Positions 33,310 through 41,776 of a DNA stretch of 54,969 bases are shown here, piece after piece. A program made the translations under genes and the position numbers. The notes under the pieces were generated by a model. The model did no database searches, was not told where the DNA came from, and saw nothing but the letters and a program-made list of their open reading frames with translations. Position 1 is the stretch's first letter, and each line of letters opens with the position of its first letter. Origin of the DNA: CAZOAR01 sp964577985 (lineage in GTDB: Bacteria; Gemmatimonadota; CAZMKB01; CAZNLH01). The DNA is taken from the NCBI GenBank assembly GCA_964577985.1, contig CAZOAR010000017.1:1-54969 (forward strand). Direction: 5' to 3'.

Positions 33310-33930
33310 TCAGGCAGTCTTCGCGCTATGCTCCATCGCGTAAACCGTATCGACGATGTTCTCGGAGCTCTCTTCCATGTCGATGATCATCTTGTCGACA
33401 CGAGTAACGAAATAGTTGTGCATGATATTGATCGGTATGGCGATGGCAAGTCCGGAAGCAGTGGTGATCAGAGCAACCTTGATACCGCCCGCAACCAGTG
33501 TGGCATCGACCTCTCCGTAAGCCTCGATCGCACCGAATGCCTGGATCATCCCGGCAACCGTGCCGAGAAAACCTATGAGCGGCGCGACAGTCGAGATTGT
33601 GGCCAGGGCTACAAGTCCCCTCTCCAGGAATGAGAGCTCAATGGTTCCGGCGTTTTCGATAGCGGAAATAACCCTCTCGGCCCCCTGATCCACCTTTTTC
33701 AGGCCGGCCAGCAGTATCACCGCGACGGGGCCCTTTGTCTGTTCGCAGACTTCTCTGGCCTGTGGTATATTCGCATCCTCCAGAAGCGCATTCACCTGTG
33801 TCAACAGCTTCCTGCTCTCTGAGCCGGCCATGGTCAAGGTCACGAACTTGACGATAATTATGGCCAGACCGAGGATGGAGCAGATAAGCAGGGGCCACAT
33901 CATCAGCCCGCCGTCCTTAAAGAGATCCAT
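33310..33930 (-). CDS. exbB: ExbB/TolQ/MotA family proton channel
   Basis: About 206 residues from ATG at 33930. Membrane helices include LMMWPLLICSILGLAIIIVKF, ISTVAPLIGFLGTVAGMIQAF (the conserved GLLGTV-type segment) and VALITTASGLAIAIPINIMHNYF. It forms the pentameric channel that drives ExbD and TonB. A TTG at 33939 fits the GGAGG upstream better by spacing; both are possible, and the longer frame to 33960 is not convincing. A consensus promoter lies about 65 bases upstream, making it first of exbB-exbD-exbD-tonB. Confidence 0.94.
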   Translation of the reverse strand: MDLFKDGGLMMWPLLICSILGLAIIIVKFVTLTMAGSESRKLLTQVNALLEDANIPQAREVCEQTKGPVAVILLAGLKKVDQGAERVISAIENAGTIELSFLERGLVALATISTVAPLIGFLGTVAGMIQAFGAIEAYGEVDATLVAGGIKVALITTASGLAIAIPINIMHNYFVTRVDKMIIDMEESSENIVDTVYAMEHSAKTA

Positions 33931-33995
33931 TATGCTCAAAGTCTCATCCCTCCTCAACAATGATCCGTAAGATAATACTGGCTCGGCGTTTCGGT

Positions 33996-34024
33996 ATTGT
34001 AACCCATTTTCTTTATTCTGTCAA
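33996..34024 (-). promoter_or_regulatory. consensus sigma-70 promoter of the exbB-exbD-exbD-tonB operon
   Basis: Minus strand: TTGACA at 34024-34019, a 17-base spacer, then TACAAT at 34001-33996. The -35 is perfect and the -10 differs from consensus at one base. Transcription should start near 33989, giving a leader of about 60 bases. Confidence 0.85.
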
Positions 34025-34072
34025 GCCCTTTTTTCCTGTCCGGCGCGCAACCCGAGCATCTCTATCTCTGTA

Positions 34073-34111
34073 TTCCCAACTGCCACGATGTCAAGGCGTT
34101 GCGGCAGGGAA
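34073..34111 (-). terminator. possible hairpin terminator after the NtrC-type regulator
   Basis: Right after the regulator stop the sequence can form a 9-bp stem (TTCC then CTGCC, 34073-34084, with GGCAG then GGAA, 34103-34111) with a three-base bulge. No T-run follows, so this is only suggestive. Confidence 0.3.
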
Positions 34112-36046
34112 TCACCGAATATCGAATCGCTTCATATAGCGATACAGTTGCGTTCTGTGAATCCCCAGCGCTCTCGCTGTCCGTGCCTTGTTGCCCGACT
34201 GTTTTCTTAGAACTTCTTCAACGCGCTTCCTCAGCAGATCCTCTCTCTCGCGGGCGAGTGACCATCCGGCCGCACCGTTATCCGGCTCCGGACCAAATTC
34301 GAGGCCGAGATCTTCCGGTTCTATCCACTTACCCTCAGCGAGATGGATAGACTTTTCTGCGACATTCTCCAACTCCCTTGCGTTGCCGGGCCAGTCATAC
34401 CGGAACAGCAGGTTCCGAGCGGCTGGAGAAAAGCCTTTCACCTTGTTCCCGGCCCTCTCCCTGTACTTCCTGAGAAAATGCTCGGCAAGCGGGAGGATAT
34501 CATCCCTCCTGTCACGAAGAGGAGGAATCTTGATCGGGTAGACGTGCAGTCTGTAAAAAAGGTCCTCGCGAAACGTTCCTTCTTCCACGAGTCTCTTGAG
34601 ATCGCTGTTGGTGGCAGCAACGATCCGCACGTCGAGGATCTTCGACTTGAGCGCCCCCAGCCTCCTGACCTCTCCGTTCTGCAGCACGCGCAGCAATTTC
34701 ACCTGAAGGCCTTTCGGCAGCTCGTCGATCTCGTCCAGCAGGAAGGTTCCCCCGTCAGCCCTTTCGAACAGGCCCTCCTTGGACCTGTCAGCGCCCGTGA
34801 AGGCGCCCCTCTCATAACCAAAAAGCTCGCTTTCCAGCAGGTTTTCCGGGATGGCGCCGCAATTGACAACCACAAACGGCTTGTCTCTGCGGGGGCCCTG
34901 ATAATGCAGGACGTTCGCAATCATCTCCTTTCCGGTCCCGCTTTCTCCCTCGAGAAACACTGTCGAACTGCTGTTGATAATTCTCCCCACAAGCCGCATG
35001 ATCTCTTTCATCTCGGCGCTCTCAACCACCATGTTCCCGAGGCTGTACTTGTCTATGACCCTGGTCTTGAGATCTACGTTTTCCACTTCAAGAGCCTGCT
35101 TCGATTCAATCAACTGCTCATACATCCTGGCGTTTTCAAGGGCGACGGTAAACTGCCTCCCTATCAACTCGAGCAACTCGAGCAGATCCTCATGGTATTC
35201 CCATTCCTTCCGGTTTTCGAGGACCATGGCTCCGGTCACGTCGCCCTTGAGTACCAGTGGAACAATCACCCTCGAGTTGCAGCCTGCCGAGAGTTTTTCT
35301 CTTTCGTCCTCGAACGGGCTGTTCTCGAGAAGTTTTCCCGTAACCAGAGGCTCCTGCGTCCTTATGACCCAGCCCACGGCGTGATTTCTGAGGACCTTCC
35401 TCCCTGGATAAAGGCGCGCGGTGACTCCCTCCTTGCCTACAGAGATCTCCTCGATCGTATCGTCGGTCGAGTCGAGGATGAAAACAGCAATGCTCGTATA
35501 ACCAATAATACATTTCATTTCTCTATACATGACCTTGAGGAGATCCCTGACGTCATGACTCGCGTTAATGCCCCTCATCATTTCACCGATTACCTGAAGC
35601 TGGTCTGTCCGCTTTTTTGTTTCCTGGAGCAGCCTGTCCCTCTCCGCCGAAAGGCGCAGGTTGTCCACTACCCGCCCTATCTGGACCTTGACTTCATCCA
35701 TGTTCAACGGTTTCGTGAGATAAGAATACGCTCCCAGGTTAAGTGCCTTTATTGTGTTTTCCACCGACGCGTAGGCTGTGATCATTATCACAGCCGTGCC
35801 CGGCGACGTTTCTCTCACCTTCTCGAGGAGCTCCACACCATCCATGCCCGGCAGCCTTATGTCGAGCAGCGCGATCTGGTAGTGCTCACGGCCAAGAAGG
35901 CCAAGGGCCTCCTTTGCATCTCCGGCAGTCTTGACGATGAATCCCTCTTCCTCAAGGATGTCGAGGAGCGTTTCGCGGGATCCCCGTTCATCGTCGACTA
36001 TCAAGACGTTGATAGCTTCATCCACGAGTTCATTCGTGTCGTTCAT
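34112..36046 (-). CDS. NtrC-family sigma-54-dependent response regulator with GAF domain
   Basis: About 644 residues. Domains in order: receiver (acidic VDDE and the phospho-acceptor in ALLDIRLPGMDG, D67 counted from the ATG at 36061), a GAF-like sensor (roughly 155-320), an AAA+ domain with Walker A GESGTGKE, the sigma-54 contact GAFTGA and FLLDEIDE, and a Fis-type helix-turn-helix ending in TARALGIHRTQLYRYMKR. It should activate sigma-54 promoters when phosphorylated by the kinase upstream, whose stop it overlaps. The ATG at 36046 has a GGAG nine bases upstream and is preferred over 36061. Confidence 0.93.
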   Translation of the reverse strand: MNDTNELVDEAINVLIVDDERGSRETLLDILEEEGFIVKTAGDAKEALGLLGREHYQIALLDIRLPGMDGVELLEKVRETSPGTAVIMITAYASVENTIKALNLGAYSYLTKPLNMDEVKVQIGRVVDNLRLSAERDRLLQETKKRTDQLQVIGEMMRGINASHDVRDLLKVMYREMKCIIGYTSIAVFILDSTDDTIEEISVGKEGVTARLYPGRKVLRNHAVGWVIRTQEPLVTGKLLENSPFEDEREKLSAGCNSRVIVPLVLKGDVTGAMVLENRKEWEYHEDLLELLELIGRQFTVALENARMYEQLIESKQALEVENVDLKTRVIDKYSLGNMVVESAEMKEIMRLVGRIINSSSTVFLEGESGTGKEMIANVLHYQGPRRDKPFVVVNCGAIPENLLESELFGYERGAFTGADRSKEGLFERADGGTFLLDEIDELPKGLQVKLLRVLQNGEVRRLGALKSKILDVRIVAATNSDLKRLVEEGTFREDLFYRLHVYPIKIPPLRDRRDDILPLAEHFLRKYRERAGNKVKGFSPAARNLLFRYDWPGNARELENVAEKSIHLAEGKWIEPEDLGLEFGPEPDNGAAGWSLAREREDLLRKRVEEVLRKQSGNKARTARALGIHRTQLYRYMKRFDIR

Positions 36047-38120
36047 TCGGGTCAGCTCCATTCACCGCCTGGTTCAAGGGAAGTTCAATGATAACCGTCG
36101 TCCCGTCGCTTGTACTCTGTCCCACGCGGATATCTCCGCCGTGGCTCTCGACGATCTTTTTCGATATCGAGAGGCCGAGCCCGATCCCTTTCGCCCTCGT
36201 TGTGTAAAACGGCTCAAACAACCTCTCCATTGTCTCCTTTTCCATCCCGCGCCCAGAATCTTTTACCGTGATCCGCACTCCACCCCGCATGGATTCAGTC
36301 TTCACATGGAGCACCCCGTCGCCATTCATCGCTTGACACGCATTCTGGATGACATTGTATAGTACGTGTCTCGTCCCGGCCGGATCGGCAATGATCGGCC
36401 GCAGATTCTCACATAGATCATTCTCCACCCGGATGATTCCATCGTCTTTTTCCCCGAACACTCCGAGCACTTCCATGATCAGCTCGTTTACCGACACCAC
36501 CGCCGGCTGCAGCGCCGGTCGCGCGGTGAAGTCCAGCAACTCGCTGACAATGTGATTTGCCGCGGATATCTCTTCTTCTATCAGCACCAGGTGTCTGTCG
36601 ACCTGACTGTCTGTTCCTCCCAGCTTCTGTCTCAGATAGTAGGCCGAGTTCCTGATGATACCGAGGGTGTTGCGTATTTCATGAGCGACCGCGGCCGCCA
36701 CCTTTCCCATCGATGACAACCGCTCGGCGTCGAGCAGTTGGCCCTGGACTCTCGCGAGCTCCACATCTCTCCTCTGGAGCGAATCCGCCATGTCGTTGAA
36801 CGTCGACGCCAGTTTACCGATCTCCCCATCCCCGTAGACTTCCACCCGCGACTGAAGCTCTCCCTCTCCAATCCTCGCAGCACCCGTGACAAGTTTATTG
36901 AGAGGGTCGGCGGTCTTCCTGTAGGCCAGGTATGTGGCGACGACGACGAGCAGAAACAACACGATCGACATCAGCACGACATTTCTTATCAGCCCGCCTG
37001 TCTGCTCTTCTATCTGGGCCGAGGTCAGCGCGGCACGTTGAGTGACGCTCTCCACCGGGACAACCAGTCCCAGGCTCCAGCGAGCCGCCTCGACAGGTGC
37101 GTACGAAACGAGCATTTCGCGTCCCGCGATTATCACATCGCTGATGCCGCGATTTCCTCCCACCATCTCCCGGGCTATCCCGGCGAGCGGCGCGTTCGTC
37201 GATGCAAGGAGGTTGAACCTGTTCGGCGTCATGCCGGCCTCCCATCCAAGGCTCTCACCAGCCTCGGGGGGATATGCGAGGACATTCCCGGAATGAGTCA
37301 GCATGAAGGCGTAACCATCGCCGCTCAATTCGAGATCGAGGATGTTCTCACGGATCAGTTCGAGGCCAACGTCTATGCCGATGACGCCGAGGAAGTCGTC
37401 ACCAGTGAACACGGGTGTGACACAGGTAACCATCCAGCCGCGGCCCGCCGCGTCAAGATAGACTTCCGACCATACCTCCTCTCGATTCTCCAGCTGCCCC
37501 GGGGCTGCCACGTAGAAGAGAGGTTCATCCTTGAGATTCAGGTCCGGATCTAGCGTTCCGCCCTCGACCGCAGCCATCGCGTCAAACCACGGATATCCCC
37601 TGATCAGGTTGTCCACGCTCGCGAAAAACAGATAGGTTGTGTTTGGATCGCTCTGGTACACCTCTTTCATGATCGGGTCCAGGAGCTCGGTCGAGGAAAT
37701 CTCCCGCTTCATCTCCGCCGTCACGACGGTTCGTCGGCTGACAAAAAGATTAGACCCGCCATAGTCGCGGTGAGTCCAGAAAATTCCATTATCCGCGCGA
37801 GTGTACCTTCCTTCTTTCCACGGTACACGATGCGTATCGGGATCAGCAAGGATTTCTCTCACCTGCGTGGCGATCACCCGGGCATCGCTTTCGATCTTCT
37901 CGAGCTGGAGATCTATCTGTCGGGCATAGTCGACGGTCCTGTCCCCGAGGTATACTCGCGTCTCCTCGACCAGGGCCAGAGATCCTTCATTGATCGAGAT
38001 CTCTTCAATCCTTCTGCTTGTCTCCGATGTCAACCAGGCCAGTATACCAAGGGGTACTATGGACAAGGCGAAAAGAAGAAGAAAGAGTCTTACGATCAGA
38101 CTGCCCTTGAAGCGGGTCAT
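36030..38120 (-). CDS. dCache-HAMP sensor histidine kinase
   Basis: 696 residues. Membrane segments near residues 10-30 and 370-390 flank a large periplasmic dCache-type sensor (FWTHRDYGGSNLF, YPWFDAMAA and similar). A HAMP stretch follows, then HisKA with the phospho-accepting His480 in AHEIRNT, and the ATPase domain with N-box NVIQNACQAM, G1 DSGRGM and G2 GIGLGLSI. It probably reports an extracellular ligand to the NtrC-type regulator, whose gene it overlaps by 17 bases. A promoter and a palindrome lie just upstream. Confidence 0.94.
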   Translation of the reverse strand: MTRFKGSLIVRLFLLLFALSIVPLGILAWLTSETSRRIEEISINEGSLALVEETRVYLGDRTVDYARQIDLQLEKIESDARVIATQVREILADPDTHRVPWKEGRYTRADNGIFWTHRDYGGSNLFVSRRTVVTAEMKREISSTELLDPIMKEVYQSDPNTTYLFFASVDNLIRGYPWFDAMAAVEGGTLDPDLNLKDEPLFYVAAPGQLENREEVWSEVYLDAAGRGWMVTCVTPVFTGDDFLGVIGIDVGLELIRENILDLELSGDGYAFMLTHSGNVLAYPPEAGESLGWEAGMTPNRFNLLASTNAPLAGIAREMVGGNRGISDVIIAGREMLVSYAPVEAARWSLGLVVPVESVTQRAALTSAQIEEQTGGLIRNVVLMSIVLFLLVVVATYLAYRKTADPLNKLVTGAARIGEGELQSRVEVYGDGEIGKLASTFNDMADSLQRRDVELARVQGQLLDAERLSSMGKVAAAVAHEIRNTLGIIRNSAYYLRQKLGGTDSQVDRHLVLIEEEISAANHIVSELLDFTARPALQPAVVSVNELIMEVLGVFGEKDDGIIRVENDLCENLRPIIADPAGTRHVLYNVIQNACQAMNGDGVLHVKTESMRGGVRITVKDSGRGMEKETMERLFEPFYTTRAKGIGLGLSISKKIVESHGGDIRVGQSTSDGTTVIIELPLNQAVNGADPNERHE

Positions 38121-38133
38121 TCGACCTCCGGAC

Positions 38134-38158
38134 TGTCACAATGGGTATCAGTGTGACA
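38134..38158. promoter_or_regulatory. inverted repeat upstream of the sensor kinase
   Basis: TGTCACA (38134-38140) and TGTGACA (38152-38158) face each other over 11 bases. It lies 14 bases before the kinase start and downstream of its presumed transcription start. It could be an operator for a dimeric regulator or a leader hairpin. Confidence 0.5.
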
Positions 38159-38201
38159 CAACACCATTGCATCCGTAACTTACATTGCTGCCAACAAGTT
38201 A

Positions 38202-38230
38202 AATTTACAAGTGTTTTTGTGGCTTGTCAA
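38202..38230 (-). promoter_or_regulatory. probable sigma-70 promoter of the kinase-regulator operon
   Basis: Minus strand: TTGACA at 38230-38225, 17-base spacer, TAAATT at 38207-38202 (four of six consensus bases). Transcription would start near 38195, leaving a leader of about 75 bases that contains the palindrome at 38134-38158. Confidence 0.65.
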
Positions 38231-38316
38231 GTTGTAACACCTTTACAGGAGAATATTGAAAAAATGGCATGAATATGTTATTTTATTATATGGTGGCTTG
38301 ATGGAGTTCAGACATT

Positions 38317-39591
38317 ATGCGAACCATCTCATGCACAATGCTTTTGATAGTCTCTCTGCTCGTTTCGTACGGCGAGACGTACGGACAGCTTGCCGGGTTC
38401 CGTACGGCTTTCAAGTATGTCGGAAACAAGCGAAGCCATCTGCTGCACTTGATATACTACAAGCATCTTCCCCCCGATTCTCTCCGGTCCAACTTCGAGA
38501 CACAGGAAACAGCGATTGCTTCCGGTTACAGAAAATGCCCCATCTGTTTTCCGCCGACACCTCTCATCTCCGGTTACGACTTTGAAAGAAGAATCGGGAT
38601 GGAAACAGCGGGCGTCGTAAACTACTACTACCCGGCTCCGGCCAGTGAACAATACACAGCGCGGCTGCAGGAGGAGGGGAGAGGGATAGTATCCAACTGG
38701 CCTTTTCCTTTGAAAGGATATCGTTACTCCTTCCTTGCTATAGAGAGCGAAGAGATAAAGGCGTTCTCCTGTGCGAGCGGTCTGATCTATCTGACGACCG
38801 GTCTCATGGACATCGTGGAATCGAATGAAGAGCTTGATATGATTCTGGCTCACGAAATATCTCACGTTGAACAACGTCACGGGTTGGAGGAATATCGGGA
38901 GGAGAGCAAGGCGTTTTTTGATGACGACCCCATATCGGTGGCGGATCGACTCAACAGATTCGCCAAAGGCCTGGTGCTGGTTGGATATACGGACCAACAC
39001 GAACGGGACGCGGATTTCTACGCACTTGCCTATGGCGCCGGGCGATACAAGAATGGCAATGCCGCGCTCTCCCTGGTTCTTCAGAAACTGAAGGATGTCC
39101 AGTGGCGGGATATACGTGTTGGAGGAGGACTTTTCTCTGGAAAATCGAACCTGGATGAAAGGATGGCTGCGATCAGGAATACCCGCATCCGAGCATTTCG
39201 TCCGGGCACCGAATTCTACAGGAGGGGCAACGGCAACACTGTCAACGCAAAGATGAGCCTCATCTTCCAGAAATTAAAAGATAAGACGCTGACCCTCTAT
39301 ACGTCAGTCGAGAGCAGAGAGACTATTCGTTTCGGGAATCAGGGTGAAAGCCGGATCGTGATCAGGACAGTAGACGCATCATACACGCTTGCACAGGAAA
39401 GCATCTCATTTATCAGAAAACCACCGGAGGGAATGGAGGGAGAGATAGATCATAACACCTATGTAATCATCTACTCGGCCAGCGGCGAGAATGACGTCCT
39501 CCCCCTGACAACGAATAACATCGTTAAGATTTCTCTCGTGAAACCTCTCGGCCCGCTCGATCATCAATCCATCATTGAATTCCTGCCCTGA
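38317..39591 (+). CDS. secreted M48-type zinc metalloprotease
   Basis: 424 residues. A signal peptide (TMLLIVSLLVSYGETYG) precedes a domain with the zinc motif HEISH (179-183) and the third ligand in ERDAD (E229), the arrangement of M48 peptidases such as BepA and LoiP. It lacks the multiple membrane helices of HtpX or Ste24, so it is a periplasmic or secreted form. An unusual CPIC pair (Cys74, Cys77) sits in the N-terminal part. The C-terminal third has no named domain. It is alone on the plus strand, divergent from the sensor kinase; no strong promoter is seen. Its ATG has a weak, distant GGAG. Confidence 0.85.
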   Translation: MRTISCTMLLIVSLLVSYGETYGQLAGFRTAFKYVGNKRSHLLHLIYYKHLPPDSLRSNFETQETAIASGYRKCPICFPPTPLISGYDFERRIGMETAGVVNYYYPAPASEQYTARLQEEGRGIVSNWPFPLKGYRYSFLAIESEEIKAFSCASGLIYLTTGLMDIVESNEELDMILAHEISHVEQRHGLEEYREESKAFFDDDPISVADRLNRFAKGLVLVGYTDQHERDADFYALAYGAGRYKNGNAALSLVLQKLKDVQWRDIRVGGGLFSGKSNLDERMAAIRNTRIRAFRPGTEFYRRGNGNTVNAKMSLIFQKLKDKTLTLYTSVESRETIRFGNQGESRIVIRTVDASYTLAQESISFIRKPPEGMEGEIDHNTYVIIYSASGENDVLPLTTNNIVKISLVKPLGPLDHQSIIEFLP

Positions 39592-39602
39592 TGTCCCCTG
39601 TA

Positions 39603-39657
39603 TTGCCGCCGGGAATACCAATGGCGGTACATGCTGCCACACTTGATCGGGGCAGCA
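39603..39657. terminator. paired hairpins between convergent genes
   Basis: Two stems fill the gap between the M48 gene and oppF: TTGCCGCC (39603-39610) with GGCGGTA (39623-39629), and TGCTGCC (39632-39638) with GGCAGCA (39651-39657). They could stop transcription from both sides. Neither has a clear T-run, so the call is moderate. Confidence 0.45.
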
Positions 39658-40659
39658 CTATGAGCCTGAGATCTCCAGCTTGTCCAGGCGGACACACGCG
39701 ACGAAGCAATTATCTCCGGCATCTTCCAGCGGGGGTATGATCTCCTTGCACTCGGCGGCGGCGTACTTGCATCGCGTGTGAAAGGCACAGCCGGGCGGGG
39801 GATTCGCCGGGCTCGGGACATCTCCCTCGAGAAAAACCGGTCCCTTCTTCGCCCGCGGGTCAGCGACGGGCACGGATGCCAGAAGGGCCTGCGTGTATGG
39901 ATGAAGCGGCCTCTTATAGAGCTTGTCTGCCGCTGAGAGCTCAACCACTTTTCCCAGATACATCACTGCGACGCGATCGCTTATATGTTCGACCACGCTG
40001 AGATCGTGGGCAATGAAGAGATATGTAAGATGCAGCTTGTCCTGGAGGTCCTGCAGGAGATTGAGGATCTGCGCCTGTATCGACACGTCGAGAGCGGAGA
40101 CCGGTTCATCAGCAATTATAAGACTCGGTTGCACCGAAAGAGCCCTGGCGATGCCTATCCTCTGTCGCTGGCCGCCGCTGAACTCGTGTGGATAGCGATT
40201 GGCGTGTATTGGAGACAGCCCCACCGTGGACAGAAGTTCATTTATTCTTTCTCGAGCTTCTTTTCCACGGGCAATACCATGAGCTTTGAGCGCCTCGGAG
40301 AGCATTCCCCCGACCGTCATGCGCGGGTTCAACGAACTGAAAGGATCCTGAAAGATGATCTGCATCTCCTTTCTCAGGGGTCTCAATGATTTTCTATCCA
40401 TCGAGGATATCTCCTGTCCCCTGAAAAACACCTGCCCGCCCGTGGGCTTCAGCAACTGCAGAATCACCCTGCCGGTCGTTGTCTTCCCGCATCCGCTTTC
40501 CCCCACGAGCCCCATGGTCTCGCCCTCAAAGATGTCGAACGACACGTCATCGACCGCGCGAACCTGGCCCACAACCCGGGACAACAACCCCTTCTTTATG
40601 GGGAAGTATTTCTTGAGTCTCTTCAGCTCGACCAGCCTGTTGTTCTGTATGCCGTTCAT
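39658..40659 (-). CDS. oppF: oligopeptide/dipeptide ABC transporter ATP-binding protein (OppF/DppF-like)
   Basis: About 333 residues. Walker A GESGCGKTT, Q-loop IIFQDPFSSLNPRMTV, signature FSGGQRQRIGIARALS and Walker B LIIADEP are complete. The C-terminus carries the oligopeptide-type extension with cysteines (CAFHTRCKYAAAECKE), as in OppF and DppF, which often hold an iron-sulfur cluster. The ATG at 40659 overlaps the oppD stop (TGATG), so the two are translationally coupled. A frame to 40692 is unlikely. No permease or binding-protein gene is in the window. Confidence 0.94.
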   Translation of the reverse strand: MNGIQNNRLVELKRLKKYFPIKKGLLSRVVGQVRAVDDVSFDIFEGETMGLVGESGCGKTTTGRVILQLLKPTGGQVFFRGQEISSMDRKSLRPLRKEMQIIFQDPFSSLNPRMTVGGMLSEALKAHGIARGKEARERINELLSTVGLSPIHANRYPHEFSGGQRQRIGIARALSVQPSLIIADEPVSALDVSIQAQILNLLQDLQDKLHLTYLFIAHDLSVVEHISDRVAVMYLGKVVELSAADKLYKRPLHPYTQALLASVPVADPRAKKGPVFLEGDVPSPANPPPGCAFHTRCKYAAAECKEIIPPLEDAGDNCFVACVRLDKLEISGS

Positions 40660-41672
40660 CAGACGCTCTGATCGCTTTCCAGGAGCCAGCAAAGCGCTCC
40701 GTGCTTTTCGCCACCCCAGACCCAGGGAGTCTCTTCAGAATTGCATTTCGGCATAACGTAGGAACACCTTGGCCCGAATCGACACCCCCGTGGGAACTCC
40801 GTAGGGTTTGGTACCGTTCCAGGGATGACAGAGAGACGATTTTTCTTCTCCATCAGAACGGGAATTGAGGCGAGTAATGCCTTCGTGTATGGATGCAGCG
40901 GTTCTTCAAAAATCTCGATAGTATTCCCCGATTCCACGACCTTACCCGCATACATTACTATCACCCTGTCCGCAACCTCCGCAATGACGGCGAGGTCGTG
41001 CGTAATCAGCATGACGGCCATCCCAAACTCCTTCTGAAGCCTTTCGAGCAGTGCCAGAATCTGGGCCTGGATAGTCACATCAAGGGCCGTTGTCGGTTCG
41101 TCCGCTATGATAATGGCAGGGTTGCACGACAGGGCCATGGCTATCATCACACGCTGCCTCATGCCGCCGCTCAATTGATGAGGGTACTCATCGACTCGTG
41201 TCTCGGGGGCGGGTATCCCGACGAGCGTCAGCATCTCGATCGCCTTCTCCCGCGCCTCCTTCGCGCTGGCGCCCTGGTGGAGCGATATGGTCTCCTGAAT
41301 CTGGTCCCCTACGGTGAAAACAGGGTTCAGCGAGGTCATCGGCTCCTGGAAGATCATCGATATCTCGTTGCCGCGTATCTCCCGCATCCGATGCTCGGGA
41401 AGGGCCAGGATGTCTTTCCCTTCAAAAATGATATCACCACTGACGATTTTCCCCGGCGGATCCGGGATAAGCCTCATGATAGAGAGGGAGGTAACCGACT
41501 TCCCGCATCCCGATTCGCCCACTATTCCAAGCGTCTCTTCGGCCCTGATGTACAGGCTGACACCGTCGACCGCCTTTGCGACGCCTTCATCGATATAGAA
41601 ATATGTCCGGAGGTCTTTGACCTCGAGTATCTTCTCAGCCTCTTTCAAAGCCCATTCTCTTTCCCTCGACAC
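40659..41672 (-). CDS. oppD: oligopeptide/dipeptide ABC transporter ATP-binding protein (OppD/DppD-like)
   Basis: 337 residues. Walker A GESGCGKSV, Q-loop MIFQEPMTSLNPVFTV, signature LSGGMRQRVMIAMAL and Walker B IIIADEPTTALD are present, with the oligopeptide-type C-terminal cysteine stretch (CRFGPRCSYVMPKC). It energises uptake of peptides or other solutes together with OppF. GTG at 41672 is the start used; a TTG at 41648 is possible. It begins 104 bases after the lipM-like gene without a clear promoter, so it may be part of the glycine operon or independent. Permeases must lie elsewhere. Confidence 0.94.
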   Translation of the reverse strand: MSREREWALKEAEKILEVKDLRTYFYIDEGVAKAVDGVSLYIRAEETLGIVGESGCGKSVTSLSIMRLIPDPPGKIVSGDIIFEGKDILALPEHRMREIRGNEISMIFQEPMTSLNPVFTVGDQIQETISLHQGASAKEAREKAIEMLTLVGIPAPETRVDEYPHQLSGGMRQRVMIAMALSCNPAIIIADEPTTALDVTIQAQILALLERLQKEFGMAVMLITHDLAVIAEVADRVIVMYAGKVVESGNTIEIFEEPLHPYTKALLASIPVLMEKKNRLSVIPGTVPNPTEFPRGCRFGPRCSYVMPKCNSEETPWVWGGEKHGALCWLLESDQSV

Positions 41673-41776
41673 TTCCGCGTAAGACCGCGTCCTCGCCTGG
41701 TTGTGCGGTCTCTGAATCGCCCTGGTCCGTCATGCGTTTGCGTTCGGCGCTACTTCGCTATCTGGTTAAGACAGCC

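Noticed and set aside
34343..36091. Plus-strand open frame of 582 codons over the NtrC-type regulator
   Set aside because: Antisense shadow of a gene with clear receiver, AAA+ and HTH motifs; no start site or homology of its own.
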